Below are positions 19,696-29,314 of a stretch of 64,000 nucleotides of DNA, one piece after another (position 1 is the first letter of the stretch; every line of letters starts with the position of its first letter). The notes below the pieces were generated by a model. That model made no database searches. It had not been told where the DNA came from and was given only the letters and a program-made list of their open reading frames with translations. Position numbers and translations under genes: made by a program. This DNA is from Devosia lucknowensis (lineage in GTDB: Bacteria > Pseudomonadota > Alphaproteobacteria > Rhizobiales > Devosiaceae), in assembly GCF_900177655.1 (NCBI RefSeq), contig NZ_FXWK01000001.1, positions 1,674,001 through 1,738,000 of the forward strand. The letters are read 5' to 3'.

Positions 19696-20370
19696 ATGCG
19701 CGCCCCTAAAGTACCGACAGACCAGTCAAAATCCTGGGAATCCGTATATCGGGAGCTGCAGCGCCAGATCATCGCCGGACAGCTGAGGCCGCGCGAACGG
19801 CTGGTCGAAGACGAGATCATGGCCCGCACCGACGCGACTCGCCACGCCGTGCGGAAGGCCTTCGACGAACTCGAGCGCATGGGGCTCGTCATCCGCCAGC
19901 CCAACAAGGGCGTGCAGGTGCGTGACTACTCGATCAACGAGATCGAGGAACTCTATGAAATTCGCGATTGCCTGGAGCGACGGGCCGCGCACCGTTTTAC
20001 CCAACCCGCCGACGACGCCCTGGTGCAGCGGCTGACCGATATCGCCAGCCAGCACCGCGATGCCTCGCGGGCGCAGCGCTTTGCGGACGTGTTCTCGCTC
20101 AACAATGCCTTTCACGAAGTGCTGTATCGCGCTGCGGGCAACCAGCAGCTTGCCGATGCGATCCTCCACTACACGTTCGCCACGCACCCCATCCGCACCC
20201 GCGCCTTTCCCAGCGAAGAGCTTCGCGAAATCGCGATTTCCGAACATTTCGGGATGGTCGACGCCATAGCAAAGGGAGAAGGCGCGCGGCTTGCCGAGAT
20301 CGTGCACGGTCACATTACGCGGCCCAAGGATTTCTATCTCAAGGCGACCTACATTCAGGCGTCACTCTAG
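19696..20370 (+). CDS. GntR family (FCD-domain) transcriptional regulator
   Basis: Regulator of 224 residues: winged helix at about 18-85 (RPRERLVEDEIMARTDATRH) and a C-terminal FCD helical domain. I chose the ATG at 19696 because the longer reading from 19621 begins inside the palindromes and adds a non-family N-terminus. Divergent from the AtuA-importer-esterase operon, which it probably controls. Its 3' end overlaps the stop region of the convergent PAS-LuxR gene by 9 bp. Confidence 0.85.
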   Translation: MRAPKVPTDQSKSWESVYRELQRQIIAGQLRPRERLVEDEIMARTDATRHAVRKAFDELERMGLVIRQPNKGVQVRDYSINEIEELYEIRDCLERRAAHRFTQPADDALVQRLTDIASQHRDASRAQRFADVFSLNNAFHEVLYRAAGNQQLADAILHYTFATHPIRTRAFPSEELREIAISEHFGMVDAIAKGEGARLAEIVHGHITRPKDFYLKATYIQASL

Positions 20371-20922
20371 CGTCGTCGGCTGCGACAGGAACCAGGCCAC
20401 CAGCTCCGCCGAATTGGCGACACCCACAGAGCGCGAAAGCCGCAAACGGTGCGCCTCCACCGTCCGTCGGGACAAGCCGACCTCCCGGGCGATGTCGGTG
20501 TTGGTCTTGCCCTGCGCTACCAGCGTCATGATCTGGCGTTGCCGCCCCGTCAGCTTGAGCGTCGTCGCCGAGACCGGGCGGCTCATCGGCTCGAAGCAAT
20601 AGAGCGCCGCGGCGAACGGATCGGCGGCGTCCCGCGCCCGGCCGTTCACCCGGCACCAGAAGCGTTTGCCATCGGCACCCGCCATCACCCGCTCGTCATG
20701 GTAGACGGCGCCGCCCGGCAGATGATGTCGCCACATCTCGCCGGTGCGCACAAAGTCGGCAATGGCCGGATAGAGCCTTGAAAAACTCGTGTCCACGAGG
20801 TCCTGCCTGGCATAGCCGAACAGCGCCGCGAACTCGGCATTGCAGTCACGGATGATCCGGTGGGTGGCGAAAACCATCGGCACGGGCATGTCGGCGAGGG
20901 TGAAAATCGGAGGCGAGGCCAT
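20362..20922 (-). CDS. PAS - LuxR-type helix-turn-helix regulator
   Basis: Regulator of 186 residues with an N-terminal PAS sensor domain (about 5-110; DCNAEFAALFGYARQDL) and a LuxR/FixJ-type C-terminal helix-turn-helix (about 122-182; LTGRQRQIMTLVAQGKTNTD). No receiver domain, so it senses a small molecule or partner rather than phosphate. It is divergent from the CoA-transferase/thiolase operon, with 82 bp between starts, which makes it the likely regulator of that operon. Confidence 0.85.
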   Translation of the reverse strand: MASPPIFTLADMPVPMVFATHRIIRDCNAEFAALFGYARQDLVDTSFSRLYPAIADFVRTGEMWRHHLPGGAVYHDERVMAGADGKRFWCRVNGRARDAADPFAAALYCFEPMSRPVSATTLKLTGRQRQIMTLVAQGKTNTDIAREVGLSRRTVEAHRLRLSRSVGVANSAELVAWFLSQPTTLE

Positions 20923-21004
20923 GTGGTAGAAATACGACTAACAGCCCTGCCCCGACAAGACCTAGCGTTTGGGAAAGAACCTATTGGAGGATGGGGAGGA
21001 CGCC

Positions 21005-21718
21005 ATGCGCAAGGTCCATTCCACCGTCGCTGAAGCCCTTGCCGGGCTTCTTCGCGACGACATGACGATCATGTCCGGCGGCTTTGGGCTGTGCGGCATT
21101 CCCGAGGCCCTGATCGAGGGCATCGAACTCTCCGGCGCCCGGGGACTGACGGTCATCTCGAACAATGCCGGGGTCGACGGCATCGGTCTTGGCCGGCTGC
21201 TGAAAACGCGCCAGATCCGCAAGATGATCTCGTCCTATGTGGGCGAGAACAAGCTCTTTGCCGAGCAGTTCCTGTCAGGCGAGCTTGAGCTCGAATTCAA
21301 TCCGCAGGGCACCCTGGCCGAGCGCATCCGCGCGGGTGGCGCGGGCATTCCGGCCTTTTTCACCAAAACCGGTGTGGGCACCATCATCGCCGAAGGCAAG
21401 GACGTCCGTAACTTCGATGGCGAAGACTTCGTGATGGAAACCGGCCTGGTCGCAGACCTCGCCGTGGTGCATGCCTTCAAGGGCGATGCCGAAGGCAATC
21501 TGGTCTACCGGATGACCGCCCGGAACTTCAATCCGATGATGGCGACGGCTGGCAAGGTGACGGTAGCCGAGGTCGAGCATCTGGTACCCACTGGCACGCT
21601 CGATCCCGACCATATCCATACCCCGGGCATCTTCGTCGACCGCATCGTTCACGTGCCCAGCCCGGTCAAGCATATCGAGCAGCGCACGACCCGAAATCGA
21701 AGCGAGGAGATTGCCTGA
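21005..21718 (+). CDS. scoA: 3-oxoacid CoA-transferase subunit A
   Basis: Alpha subunit, 237 residues, of a succinyl-CoA:3-ketoacid CoA-transferase. Family features are [18 protein letters not shown] near 20 and [15 protein letters not shown] near 48. The start at 21005 follows GGGGAGGA; the longer reading from 20969 has no ribosome site. With subunit B and the thiolase downstream it would turn acetoacetate into two acetyl-CoA. A 3-oxoadipate substrate is possible but no aromatic-degradation genes are near. Confidence 0.9.
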   Translation: MRKVHSTVAEALAGLLRDDMTIMSGGFGLCGIPEALIEGIELSGARGLTVISNNAGVDGIGLGRLLKTRQIRKMISSYVGENKLFAEQFLSGELELEFNPQGTLAERIRAGGAGIPAFFTKTGVGTIIAEGKDVRNFDGEDFVMETGLVADLAVVHAFKGDAEGNLVYRMTARNFNPMMATAGKVTVAEVEHLVPTGTLDPDHIHTPGIFVDRIVHVPSPVKHIEQRTTRNRSEEIA

Positions 21719-22374
21719 TGGCCTGGACCCGCGATCAGATGGCGGCCCGCGCCGCCCGGGAGCTGCGCGACGGCTTCTACGTCAATCTCGGCATCGGCAT
21801 TCCGACGCTGGTGGCCAATTATATTCCCTCGGGCATGGATGTGCGCCTGCAGAGCGAAAACGGCATGCTGGGCATGGGCCCGTTTCCCTATGCGGGCGAA
21901 GAGGACGCAGACCTCATCAATGCCGGCAAACAGACCATCACCGCCCTGCCCGAGACCAGCTTCTTTTCGAGCGCCGACAGCTTTGGCATGATCCGCGGCG
22001 GCCATATCGATCTCTCGATCCTGGGCGCCATGCAGGTCGCGGAAAACGGCGACCTCGCCAACTGGATGATCCCGGGGAAGATGGTGAAGGGCATGGGCGG
22101 TGCCATGGACCTCGTGGCCGGCGTCAAACGCGTCGTCGTGGTCATGGAACACGAGGCCAAGGGTCAACCGAAACTGCTGCGCCAATGCAACCTGCCCCTC
22201 ACCGGGCAGCGCGTGGCCGACCTGGTGATCACCGATCTCGGCGTCTTTGCCATCAACCGCCGCGGCCCGGTCGAGATGCGTCTGATCGAACTGGCAGACG
22301 CGGTGAGCGTGGACGAGATCAAGGCCAAGACCGAAGCCCACTTCATCGTTGATCTCGAGGAGCGCGCCGCATGA
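21718..22374 (+). CDS. scoB: 3-oxoacid CoA-transferase subunit B
   Basis: Beta subunit, 218 residues, carrying the catalytic glutamate in [14 protein letters not shown] (about 44-57). Its ATG overlaps the subunit A stop by one base (TGATG), so the two subunits are made in equal amounts. Its own stop overlaps the thiolase start by 4 bp. Confidence 0.92.
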   Translation: MAWTRDQMAARAARELRDGFYVNLGIGIPTLVANYIPSGMDVRLQSENGMLGMGPFPYAGEEDADLINAGKQTITALPETSFFSSADSFGMIRGGHIDLSILGAMQVAENGDLANWMIPGKMVKGMGGAMDLVAGVKRVVVVMEHEAKGQPKLLRQCNLPLTGQRVADLVITDLGVFAINRRGPVEMRLIELADAVSVDEIKAKTEAHFIVDLEERAA

Positions 22375-23546
22375 GCGACATCGTCATCGTCAGTGCCGCA
22401 CGGACCCCTGTCGGCAGTTTTCTCGGCCCGCTTTCGAGCCTGCCGGCACATGACCTGGGCAGCGTCGCCATCACGGCAGCGCTCGAACGCGCAGGCGTCG
22501 GGCCCGAAACGGTGGACGAAGTCATCCTCGGCCAGATCCTGACGGCAGGAGCCGGCCAGAACCCGGCGCGACAAGCCGCCATGAAGGCCGGCATTTCGGC
22601 ATCGGCGACCGCCTTCGGCATCAACCAGCTGTGTGGCTCAGGCCTGCGCGCAGTCGCCCTCGGGATGCAGCAGATCCTTTCGGGCGACGCGACCATCGTG
22701 GTGGCAGGCGGCCAGGAATCCATGTCGCAGTCGCCGCATTGCCAGATGTTGCGCTCGGGCACGAAGATGGGCGCTGTCAGCCTCGTCGACACCATGCTCA
22801 GCGATGGCCTCACCGACGCCTTCGGCGGCTACCATATGGGCGTGACGGCCGAAAATGTGGCACGCCAGTTCGGCATTACCCGTGACCAGCAGGACAGCTT
22901 CGCGGCATCGAGCCAGCGCAAGGCCGGAGATGCCCAGGCCAGCGGCCATTTCCACGCGGAAATCGCTCCCGTCACGATCGAGACGCGCAAGGGTGTCACG
23001 GTCGTCGATGCCGACGACCACCTGCGCCCCGAGACCAGCGTCGAAACGCTCGCCAAACTGCGACCTGCCTTCGACAAGGACGGGAGCGTCACCGCCGGGA
23101 ATGCGTCGGGTCTCAACGACGGCGCGGCAGCGCTGGTGCTGATGCATGCCAATGAAGCAAGCCGGCGCGGTCTGACGCCACTCGCCAGGATCGCATCCTG
23201 GGCCACGGCCGGCGTCGACCCGTCCATCATGGGCACGGGCCCGATCCCGGCCTCCCGCAAAGCGCTGGCGAAAGCGGGTTGGAGTGTGGCCGATCTCGAG
23301 CGCGTCGAAGCCAACGAGGCCTTTGCCGCCCAAGCCTGTGCCGTCAATGCCGGCATGGGCTGGGATCCCGATATCGTCAACGTGCATGGTGGCGCCATTG
23401 CGCTGGGCCATCCGATCGGCGCCTCGGGCGCGCGCGTGCTCGTCACCCTGCTCCACGAATTGCAGCGGTCCTCGCTCAAGCGCGGATTGGCAACGCTCTG
23501 CATCGGCGGCGGCATGGGCATCGCCATGTGCGTCGAGGCAAACTGA
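22371..23546 (+). CDS. Acetyl-CoA C-acetyltransferase (thiolase)
   Basis: Thiolase of 391 residues, the normal length. The acyl-binding cysteine is in [11 protein letters not shown] (about 88), the histidine in [19 protein letters not shown] (about 350) and the second cysteine in [11 protein letters not shown] near the end. It cleaves acetoacetyl-CoA from the CoA-transferase, or runs backwards for polyhydroxybutyrate synthesis; the operon context favours cleavage. Translationally coupled to subunit B. Confidence 0.93.
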   Translation: MSDIVIVSAARTPVGSFLGPLSSLPAHDLGSVAITAALERAGVGPETVDEVILGQILTAGAGQNPARQAAMKAGISASATAFGINQLCGSGLRAVALGMQQILSGDATIVVAGGQESMSQSPHCQMLRSGTKMGAVSLVDTMLSDGLTDAFGGYHMGVTAENVARQFGITRDQQDSFAASSQRKAGDAQASGHFHAEIAPVTIETRKGVTVVDADDHLRPETSVETLAKLRPAFDKDGSVTAGNASGLNDGAAALVLMHANEASRRGLTPLARIASWATAGVDPSIMGTGPIPASRKALAKAGWSVADLERVEANEAFAAQACAVNAGMGWDPDIVNVHGGAIALGHPIGASGARVLVTLLHELQRSSLKRGLATLCIGGGMGIAMCVEAN

Positions 23547-23555
23547 AACTGTCCG

Positions 23556-24044
23556 CTAGCTCGCGGCGCCCAGCTTTTGCAGGGCGTCGCCATCGATCCG
23601 GACCTTGGTCCACTCGTCCTGCATGACCCCGCCCTGGCTCTTGTAGAAGCGGATGCTCGGCTCGTTCCAGTCGAGCACCCACCATTCGAAGCGGCCAAGA
23701 TCCTCTTCCACGCAGCGGCGCGCCAGATGCACCAGCAGCGCCTTGCCGATGCCCTTGCCGCGCAGGGCCGGATCGACGAACAGGTCTTCCAGCCAGATGC
23801 CATGGCGCCCCTGGAACGTCGAATAGGTGTAGAACCAGAGGGCAAAGCCGACGGGCTGTCCGTCCCATTCGGCGATCTCGCAGAACACCTTGGGCGCCGC
23901 GCCGAAAAGGTCGCGGGCGATATCGGCCTCGGTGGCCTTGGCATCGTGCTCGAGTTTCTCGTATGCGGCGAGCCGGCGGATGAATTCGACGATTAGCGCG
24001 GCATCGGCCGGCGTCGCGGGGCGGATGTTGAGGGGATCGGACAT
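23556..24044 (-). CDS. GNAT family N-acetyltransferase (diamine acetyltransferase-like)
   Basis: Acetyl-CoA-dependent N-acetyltransferase of 162 residues. The acetyl-CoA loop is LEDLFVDPALRGKGIGKAL (about 85-105), followed by ERFYxxG-type NEPSIRFYKSQGG. The arrangement resembles the spermidine/thialysine acetyltransferase group, but the amine is not certain. It starts 9 bp after the DUF4424 gene, so the two are probably co-transcribed. Confidence 0.85.
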   Translation of the reverse strand: MSDPLNIRPATPADAALIVEFIRRLAAYEKLEHDAKATEADIARDLFGAAPKVFCEIAEWDGQPVGFALWFYTYSTFQGRHGIWLEDLFVDPALRGKGIGKALLVHLARRCVEEDLGRFEWWVLDWNEPSIRFYKSQGGVMQDEWTKVRIDGDALQKLGAAS

Positions 24045-24053
24045 AGATCGCGG

Positions 24054-25061
24054 CTATTGCGGCTCGTAGCGCTGAAGAATGAGGATTTCGAGTTCCTGCT
24101 CGGGCCAGAAGTTCTCCTTGACCATCTCAAAGGTGGTTGGCCCGATCTTCTTGACGTCCTCTCCGCAGAACGAGACGAGGTTGCCCTCTTCGCCCTTGTC
24201 GACGACGAGCCGGAAATGCTCGATGCCGCCGCCAGCCCAATTGCCACCCGTCGTCAGGATGTAGGAGATCCAGTTCTCGGTGAACGGAGCCGACCACGGC
24301 TCGTCGGCACTTGCGAGCGTCTTGCGGACCGCCGCAAGGAAAGCATCGTCGGTACAATACTTCTGCGCATACTCCGCCGCCGGATCGTAGTCCTCGTAGG
24401 GTTCGGAGAGAAAGGCCACGCCGGCCGTGCCGCCGACGCTCGGCTTGTAGCGATGCTCAACGGTCACCGTCTCGCGCGCCGGAAACGTCGCTTCCCAGGT
24501 GTAGGTGGCGCGATAGGTCCAGTTCGGCCAGTGATGCTTCTCCCAGCCCTCGCCGGCATCGTATTCGTCCGGAATGGCCATGCCCAGATGCAGGAGTTCG
24601 GCGACCTGATCGGCGCCCAGCGCGTCGACGGCGTCGATCGCCTCCTGGCTGATCGGCACGATGGGAATATCGAGTTTCTGGAGAAGCTTGGTCCGATCGA
24701 CGCCGGCCGCAAAGGCATATTCGTGCAAGGTCGCGTCCACCGGATCGCCGTTGAAGGTGGTGCGGAATTCGAAAAGGTTGTCGGGCGGGCCCATCGGAAA
24801 GGCCACGGGAGAGAAATGGTCGGGCACGATATCGGGCATCGGGAAGGCGACGAGCAGGTCGTGGTCGGTGTCGCTGTCGTTCCGGAATGTATAGACGACC
24901 CGGATCTCGTCGCGGGAAATGAACAGCTCCTCGCGCTCCATGGCAATCTCGCCATGCGAAACGAATTCGAGGCCGCCCGTGGTCAGAACGGCCGCCGTGT
25001 CGTTTGCGGCGACAGGCATGACGGAAAGAGCCAGAAGCCCGGTCAGCAAGCGCTTCATCAT
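24054..25061 (-). CDS. DUF4424 exported protein
   Basis: Protein of 335 residues with a signal peptide (KRLLTGLLALSVMPVAA) and a beta-rich body without membrane helices, matching the DUF4424 family of unknown function. The start at 25061 (two ATG codons in a row) sits behind GGGGAGGA. A cysteine pair (KYCTDDAF and SFCGEDV) could form a periplasmic disulphide. Upstream partner of the GNAT gene. Confidence 0.8.
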   Translation of the reverse strand: MMKRLLTGLLALSVMPVAANDTAAVLTTGGLEFVSHGEIAMEREELFISRDEIRVVYTFRNDSDTDHDLLVAFPMPDIVPDHFSPVAFPMGPPDNLFEFRTTFNGDPVDATLHEYAFAAGVDRTKLLQKLDIPIVPISQEAIDAVDALGADQVAELLHLGMAIPDEYDAGEGWEKHHWPNWTYRATYTWEATFPARETVTVEHRYKPSVGGTAGVAFLSEPYEDYDPAAEYAQKYCTDDAFLAAVRKTLASADEPWSAPFTENWISYILTTGGNWAGGGIEHFRLVVDKGEEGNLVSFCGEDVKKIGPTTFEMVKENFWPEQELEILILQRYEPQ

Positions 25062-25172
25062 CGATCCTCCCCTTGGGATTTCAACCCTGTGCAGCCGGTT
25101 TCCGATTCTCGGCCGCAACTTGAACTCAGCCAGTCTTAGCCGCTTTTCCCGAGCCCGAGAATGGGCACCCGG

Positions 25173-25499
25173 TTACGGCGTCGGGGACCGCCCGAGATAT
25201 TGGAACCACTTTCGCTCCAGCGCAGCGTCGAGATCGATGCCATTGTTGCGCGCGAACAGCAGCAGCATGGCCAGCACATCGGCGGCTTCGTCTTCCAGTG
25301 CCTGGCGGATCTCCCCGGCGTCGGCGCCCTCGAGCCGCCCGCGCCCGGTCGACTTCAGATACTCGGCGCTGAGCTCCCCCAGTTCTTCCTGCACCTTGAG
25401 GAGATACCAGTCATTGTCGCGGGCGATGTCGTTGCGCGAGGCATAGGTATCCGAGACTTCGGCCACCAGCTCCGACAGCTCGGCCAGAGACCGGCTCAT
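25173..25499 (-). CDS. MazG-like nucleotide pyrophosphohydrolase
   Basis: Small all-helical protein of 108 residues. The pattern [15 protein letters not shown] followed by [16 protein letters not shown] gives the EExxE/ExxD metal-binding residues of the MazG/dUTPase superfamily. It likely hydrolyses a (d)NTP to the monophosphate. Its ATG overlaps the thyA stop by 4 bp, tying it to dTMP synthesis; supplying dUMP or cleaning an abnormal nucleotide is an inference. Confidence 0.8.
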   Translation of the reverse strand: MSRSLAELSELVAEVSDTYASRNDIARDNDWYLLKVQEELGELSAEYLKSTGRGRLEGADAGEIRQALEDEAADVLAMLLLFARNNGIDLDAALERKWFQYLGRSPTP

Positions 25500-26290
25500 A
25501 CGGCGATCGGCGCCTTGATGCCCGGATGCGGATCGTAACCTTCGAAGGCGAAATCCTCGTAGACGAAGTCTTCGATGCGCTTGCGGTCCGGGTTCATCAC
25601 CAGCTTCGGCAAGGGTCGCGGGTCACGGGAGAGCTGTAGTTGTGCCTGCTCGAAATGGTTGGAATAGATGTGCGCGTCGCCCAGTGTATGGACAAAATCA
25701 CCCACTTCGAGATCGCAGGCCTGCGCCACCATATGGGTCAGAAGTGCATAGGACGCGATATTGAAGGGCACGCCGAGGAAGGTGTCGGCGGAGCGCTGGT
25801 AAAGCTGGCAGCTCAGTTTTCCGTCGGCGACGTAGAACTGGAACAGCGCGTGACACGGCGGCAGCGCCATGTTGTCGACCTCGGCCGGGTTCCAGGCCGA
25901 AACGATGTGTCGGCGGCTGTCGGGCTTGGCCTTGATCTGGTCGATCACGGCCTGAAGCTGATCGATATGGCGACCGTCGGGCGCCGGCCAGCTGCGCCAT
26001 TGCGACCCGTAGACGGGACCAAGATCGCCGTTCTCGTCGGCCCACTCGTCCCAGATCGTGACGCCACGCTCCTGCAGCCAGCGCACATTGGTTTCGCCAC
26101 GGATGAACCAGAGCAGTTCATAGATGATGGACTTGAGATGCAGCTTCTTGGTGGTGACCAGCGGAAAGCCCTTCGAAAGATCGAAACGCATCTGGTAGCC
26201 GAAAATCGATCGCGTCCCGGTGCCGGTGCGGTCGGACTTGTCGGTGCCGGTTTCGAGAATGTCGGAAAGGAGCTTGAGGTAGGGCTGCAT
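25496..26290 (-). CDS. thyA: Thymidylate synthase
   Basis: Converts dUMP to dTMP with methylenetetrahydrofolate. At 264 residues it is the standard short bacterial form. The nucleophilic cysteine is in [13 protein letters not shown] (about 146), phosphate-binding residues in [20 protein letters not shown] near 20 and [13 protein letters not shown] near 122. First gene of a two-gene unit with the MazG-like gene; dihydrofolate reductase, often next in such operons, is not found between 25173 and 23556. Confidence 0.97.
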   Translation of the reverse strand: MQPYLKLLSDILETGTDKSDRTGTGTRSIFGYQMRFDLSKGFPLVTTKKLHLKSIIYELLWFIRGETNVRWLQERGVTIWDEWADENGDLGPVYGSQWRSWPAPDGRHIDQLQAVIDQIKAKPDSRRHIVSAWNPAEVDNMALPPCHALFQFYVADGKLSCQLYQRSADTFLGVPFNIASYALLTHMVAQACDLEVGDFVHTLGDAHIYSNHFEQAQLQLSRDPRPLPKLVMNPDRKRIEDFVYEDFAFEGYDPHPGIKAPIAV

Positions 26291-26402
26291 CCGACAAATC
26301 TAGCGTGATTCGCTGAACCGAGTCGGGCCTCGGCGAATTCAACTGACAGCTTTGCGTGGGAGACCGGTATAGTCTGTGCCCACGCCGCATTCGGAGAGTG
26401 AC

Positions 26403-26690
26403 ATGGGCCGGCCAAAGACCGACATCGACCACAACATCCTGGGCTCGCCCATTCCAAACAAGCTGTTCCGGCCGCTCCAGCCCATGCCCGATTTCGTGGC
26501 TGCGGCGCTGAAGGCGCGCGGCCTCGTCGAAAAATACGAGGCAAGGCCGGACTACCAGCGCAACGACTACCTGATGTGGATCAACAATGCCAAACGCGAC
26601 GAAACCAAGCAGAAGCGCCTCGCGCAGATGCTCGACGAGCTCGAAGCTGGAGGCGTCTACATGAAGATGAAATGGAACGGCGCCAGTTAG
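26403..26690 (+). CDS. YdeI/OmpD-associated family protein
   Basis: Protein of 95 residues ending in the YdeI-type helical region (MWINNAKRDETKQKRLAQML). The start at 26403 removes a short upstream extension lacking a ribosome site. The family's function is unclear; proteins labelled bacteriocin-protection belong here. Divergent from thyA. Confidence 0.7.
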   Translation: MGRPKTDIDHNILGSPIPNKLFRPLQPMPDFVAAALKARGLVEKYEARPDYQRNDYLMWINNAKRDETKQKRLAQMLDELEAGGVYMKMKWNGAS

Positions 26691-26706
26691 GCCTGCGTCC
26701 CGAGCG

Positions 26707-27258
26707 CTACGCCAAGGCGCTGTAGAACACCGTTTCGTCGCGCTCCCAGGCGTGGCTCTGGTCGATATGGGCGAGCGACCAGGCAAAGACCTTGTGCATC
26801 TCCCGTAGGTCGCGCGCGGCCACCGCATCTTCCAGGAGCTCGTTGACCCGCATCTTGGCTGGCAGGTGCCCCTCGGGCCCTACCCGCTCGAATTCGACGG
26901 CGATGCCTTCGGCAACCCAGGCTCCAACCATGCCGGCAAAATCCTCGGAGATGAGGAACTCCGTGAGTTCGAGCACGAGGATGGTAATGGTGTCGTTATT
27001 GAAACTTTCCGAGCGGATGACGACGCCACTGCGCTCGGGATGCCATTCGGGCCCGAGCTCGGGCAGAAAGAAATAGCCGCAGTAAAAGCCGCGGCAGACC
27101 GCGGGACGCACGTCATAGACGGTGCAGCCACGCCCTTCCGCACAATGACGGCAAAGGCTGTTCGCCGGCTTCTGCAGCGTTTCGACGCGAATAGGGGCGA
27201 AGGAGCAGCAGGCGGTACACGATCCGCAACTACGGCCTTCCAGAACTTCAAGCGACAC
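26707..27258 (-). CDS. YkgJ-family cysteine cluster (zinc/iron-chelating) protein
   Basis: Protein of 183 residues whose first third carries the cysteine cluster CGSCTACC, CRHCAEGRGC and CRGFYC, expected to hold zinc or an iron-sulfur centre. The rest is not recognisable. I chose the GTG at 27258, shortly after AAGGAG, because residues further upstream have no family similarity and run into the intergenic operator region. Function unknown. Confidence 0.75.
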   Translation of the reverse strand: MSLEVLEGRSCGSCTACCSFAPIRVETLQKPANSLCRHCAEGRGCTVYDVRPAVCRGFYCGYFFLPELGPEWHPERSGVVIRSESFNNDTITILVLELTEFLISEDFAGMVGAWVAEGIAVEFERVGPEGHLPAKMRVNELLEDAVAARDLREMHKVFAWSLAHIDQSHAWERDETVFYSALA

Positions 27259-27335
27259 GGCGACACTCCTTGCCCGCACTAAGCGGCAAAGCGCCCACGC
27301 TGTCCAGCGCCTGCAATATCGAAAGCCATTCGAAA

Positions 27336-27352
27336 GCAAATGAATGATTTGC
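27336..27352. promoter_or_regulatory. 17-bp palindrome in the divergent gap before the exported hydrolase
   Basis: GCAAAT-GAATG-ATTTGC, perfect in its arms, lies in an AT-rich patch between the divergent YkgJ-type gene and the hydrolase gene, about 47 bp before the latter. Operator-like; the regulator is unknown. Confidence 0.4.
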
Positions 27353-27398
27353 CTTTTCGTTTTGGACGGATAGGCTGCGCGCAATCGAGGAGGAAGAC

Positions 27399-28637
27399 AT
27401 GCGGTTGATGTTGGCAGTGGCGCTCCTGACGAGCATGGGAGGCGTAAGCATGGCTGAGGGCAATCGGATTGACATCCAGCGACCGGATGCACCGGAACTG
27501 GCCGCACCGGGGGATTTCGACATCGGCGTGCGCACGCTCGAACTTGTGCACGCGGATCAACCCGACGTGCTTGGTGGGGGCACCTATGACCGCCCGCTGA
27601 CTGTGGAAGTGTGGTACCCGGCCGATCTCGCCGGTGGCACTCCGGGGGGCGACTACACAGACGTGCAGATGGCCAACAGCGACCTTAAGGTTACCCTGCA
27701 CGGCCAGGCGGTTCGTGACGCGGCCCCCTTGGCGGCCGATGGCCCCTACCCGCTCGTCATTCTGTCGCACGGCTTTCCCGGCAACCGCTTCCTGATCAGC
27801 CACTTCGGCGAAAATCTCGCCAGCAAGGGCTATGTCGTCGCCAGCATCGATCACTTCGAGAGCACCTATGAAAACCAGCTCGGCTTCGCCAGCACGCTGG
27901 CCAACCGCTCGCCCGACCAGCTGTTCGTGCTCGACGAGATGGCCCGGGCCGGCGATTTCCTAGCAGGCATGGTCGACGGCGACAACAGCGCCATCATCGG
28001 CTATTCCATGGGCGGCTACGGCGCGGTGCTGAGTGCGGGAGCGGGTCTAGCCGAAGCCGCCGGACAGATGGGAATGGCTTCGCCCGAGGCACTGGCGGGA
28101 TTGATGGCCGGTTCGGATGCCTACGCAGCCGCTCGCGACCCGCGATTGAAGGCCGTCGTCGCGGTTGCCCCCTGGGGCGGGCATTTGGGCCTCTGGGACG
28201 ATACAGGCCTTGCCGGCATCGACATTCCGCTGCTCATGATCGGCGGATCGGTCGACGAAGTTTCGGACTACGAGAACGGCATCCGCCGCATCTACGAAGG
28301 TGCGGTCAACGCGGACCGCTCCATGCTCACCTTTCAGGGCGCTGGCCACAATGCGGGCGCACCGATGCCGCCGCCCGAAGAGGCTACAGCCGGCGGTCCG
28401 GGCAGTCCGTTCGAGCACTATGCCGACTTCGTCTGGGACAATGCGCGGATGAACAATATCGCCCAGCATTTCGTGACGGCGTTCCTCGACCTGCACCTCA
28501 AGGGCGATGCAGATAAGGCTGCCTATCTCGAACTCGACGGCGGAACCTGGAACGCGCCGGCCGGCGACCGGACCTGGAAAGGCTTTGGCGAGCGGACGAC
28601 CCGCGGCCTCGTCTTCGAACACCTCAGCGCGGAGTGA
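27399..28637 (+). CDS. Exported alpha/beta hydrolase (PAF-acetylhydrolase / dienelactone hydrolase-like)
   Basis: Protein of 412 residues with a probable signal peptide (about 1-19). The oxyanion segment LSHGFPGNRF is near residue 127, the nucleophile elbow GYSMGGYG near 202 and a likely catalytic histidine in FQGAGHNAG near 315. GAGGAGGAAG precedes the ATG. It would hydrolyse an ester in the periplasm; the family includes phospholipid acetylhydrolases and polyester-active enzymes, and the substrate cannot be told. Its stop lies one base from the stop of the convergent nuclease gene. Confidence 0.8.
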   Translation: MRLMLAVALLTSMGGVSMAEGNRIDIQRPDAPELAAPGDFDIGVRTLELVHADQPDVLGGGTYDRPLTVEVWYPADLAGGTPGGDYTDVQMANSDLKVTLHGQAVRDAAPLAADGPYPLVILSHGFPGNRFLISHFGENLASKGYVVASIDHFESTYENQLGFASTLANRSPDQLFVLDEMARAGDFLAGMVDGDNSAIIGYSMGGYGAVLSAGAGLAEAAGQMGMASPEALAGLMAGSDAYAAARDPRLKAVVAVAPWGGHLGLWDDTGLAGIDIPLLMIGGSVDEVSDYENGIRRIYEGAVNADRSMLTFQGAGHNAGAPMPPPEEATAGGPGSPFEHYADFVWDNARMNNIAQHFVTAFLDLHLKGDADKAAYLELDGGTWNAPAGDRTWKGFGERTTRGLVFEHLSAE

Positions 28638-28638
28638 C

Positions 28639-29211
28639 CTAGCACCAGCCCTCGCGGCGTCCACGCCACTCGTGGGCGAGACCTTCGGAGACCAGTTGCT
28701 GGCCGAGGGAGCGGCCGTCGCGCTCGACGATGCGCAGCTTGCGTCCGTACTGGTCCTCGTCGCGATCAATCGATGCGAGCGAGAAGACGCCGGCATTGAG
28801 CAGCTGCGTCAGCCGCTCGGTCGCCCTGCGCCCCAGTTGCGCTTCGTGGGCGCATTGCGGCGAGCCGGTTTCGGGCGTGTTGATGTCGGCGATGCGGTAC
28901 TTGGTGCCGTCGAGCCAGAACGTGTCGCCATCGACGACGCAAGTGACCCGAACCGACCCGCTGCAGAGACCGAAACTGCGCGACCAATCCTGCGCAACCG
29001 AGGTCTGTGGTGCTGCGGCGACGAGCATGTCCGGCATGCGGACGTTTTCCAGCCACTGCCCCGCCGTCGTATCCTGAAGCGCCATCACGCCCAGCGCGCC
29101 GAGCATCACGGCGACCATCGCCGTCGGCACGATGGAGAGTCGCGCGAGTAGCGTCTGTAGCCGCTGACGCCTGGCATGCTTCTGCCAATAGGCTCTCGTA
29201 TTCGTATTCAT
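28639..29211 (-). CDS. Thermonuclease (SNase-like) family protein
   Basis: Protein of 190 residues with a cytoplasmic basic N-terminus, one membrane helix at about 27-46 and a C-terminal SNase domain. Catalytic-type residues appear in VVDGDTFWLDG, IADINTPETG and RDEDQYGRKLR. Membrane-anchored with the nuclease domain outside; nucleic-acid cleavage or another OB-fold role is possible. Short C-terminus after EWRGRREGWC. Confidence 0.85.
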   Translation of the reverse strand: MNTNTRAYWQKHARRQRLQTLLARLSIVPTAMVAVMLGALGVMALQDTTAGQWLENVRMPDMLVAAAPQTSVAQDWSRSFGLCSGSVRVTCVVDGDTFWLDGTKYRIADINTPETGSPQCAHEAQLGRRATERLTQLLNAGVFSLASIDRDEDQYGRKLRIVERDGRSLGQQLVSEGLAHEWRGRREGWC

Positions 29212-29302
29212 GCCCGCCTCCAGTGGAGGTGGAGCATGCTCGTGACCTGTTAATCAGCGCTGAATTTGGCGGCCGCCATTTGCATCCGGCCGGGGCGTCA
29301 CC

Positions 29303-29308
29303 TATATA
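29303..29308 (+). promoter_or_regulatory. -10 box of the tmRNA gene
   Basis: TATATA at 29303-29308 is the best -10 element before the tmRNA acceptor piece and would start transcription near 29315. A clear -35 is not seen (TTGCAT at the right distance is weak). Confidence 0.4.
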
Positions 29309-29314
29309 GGGTCT

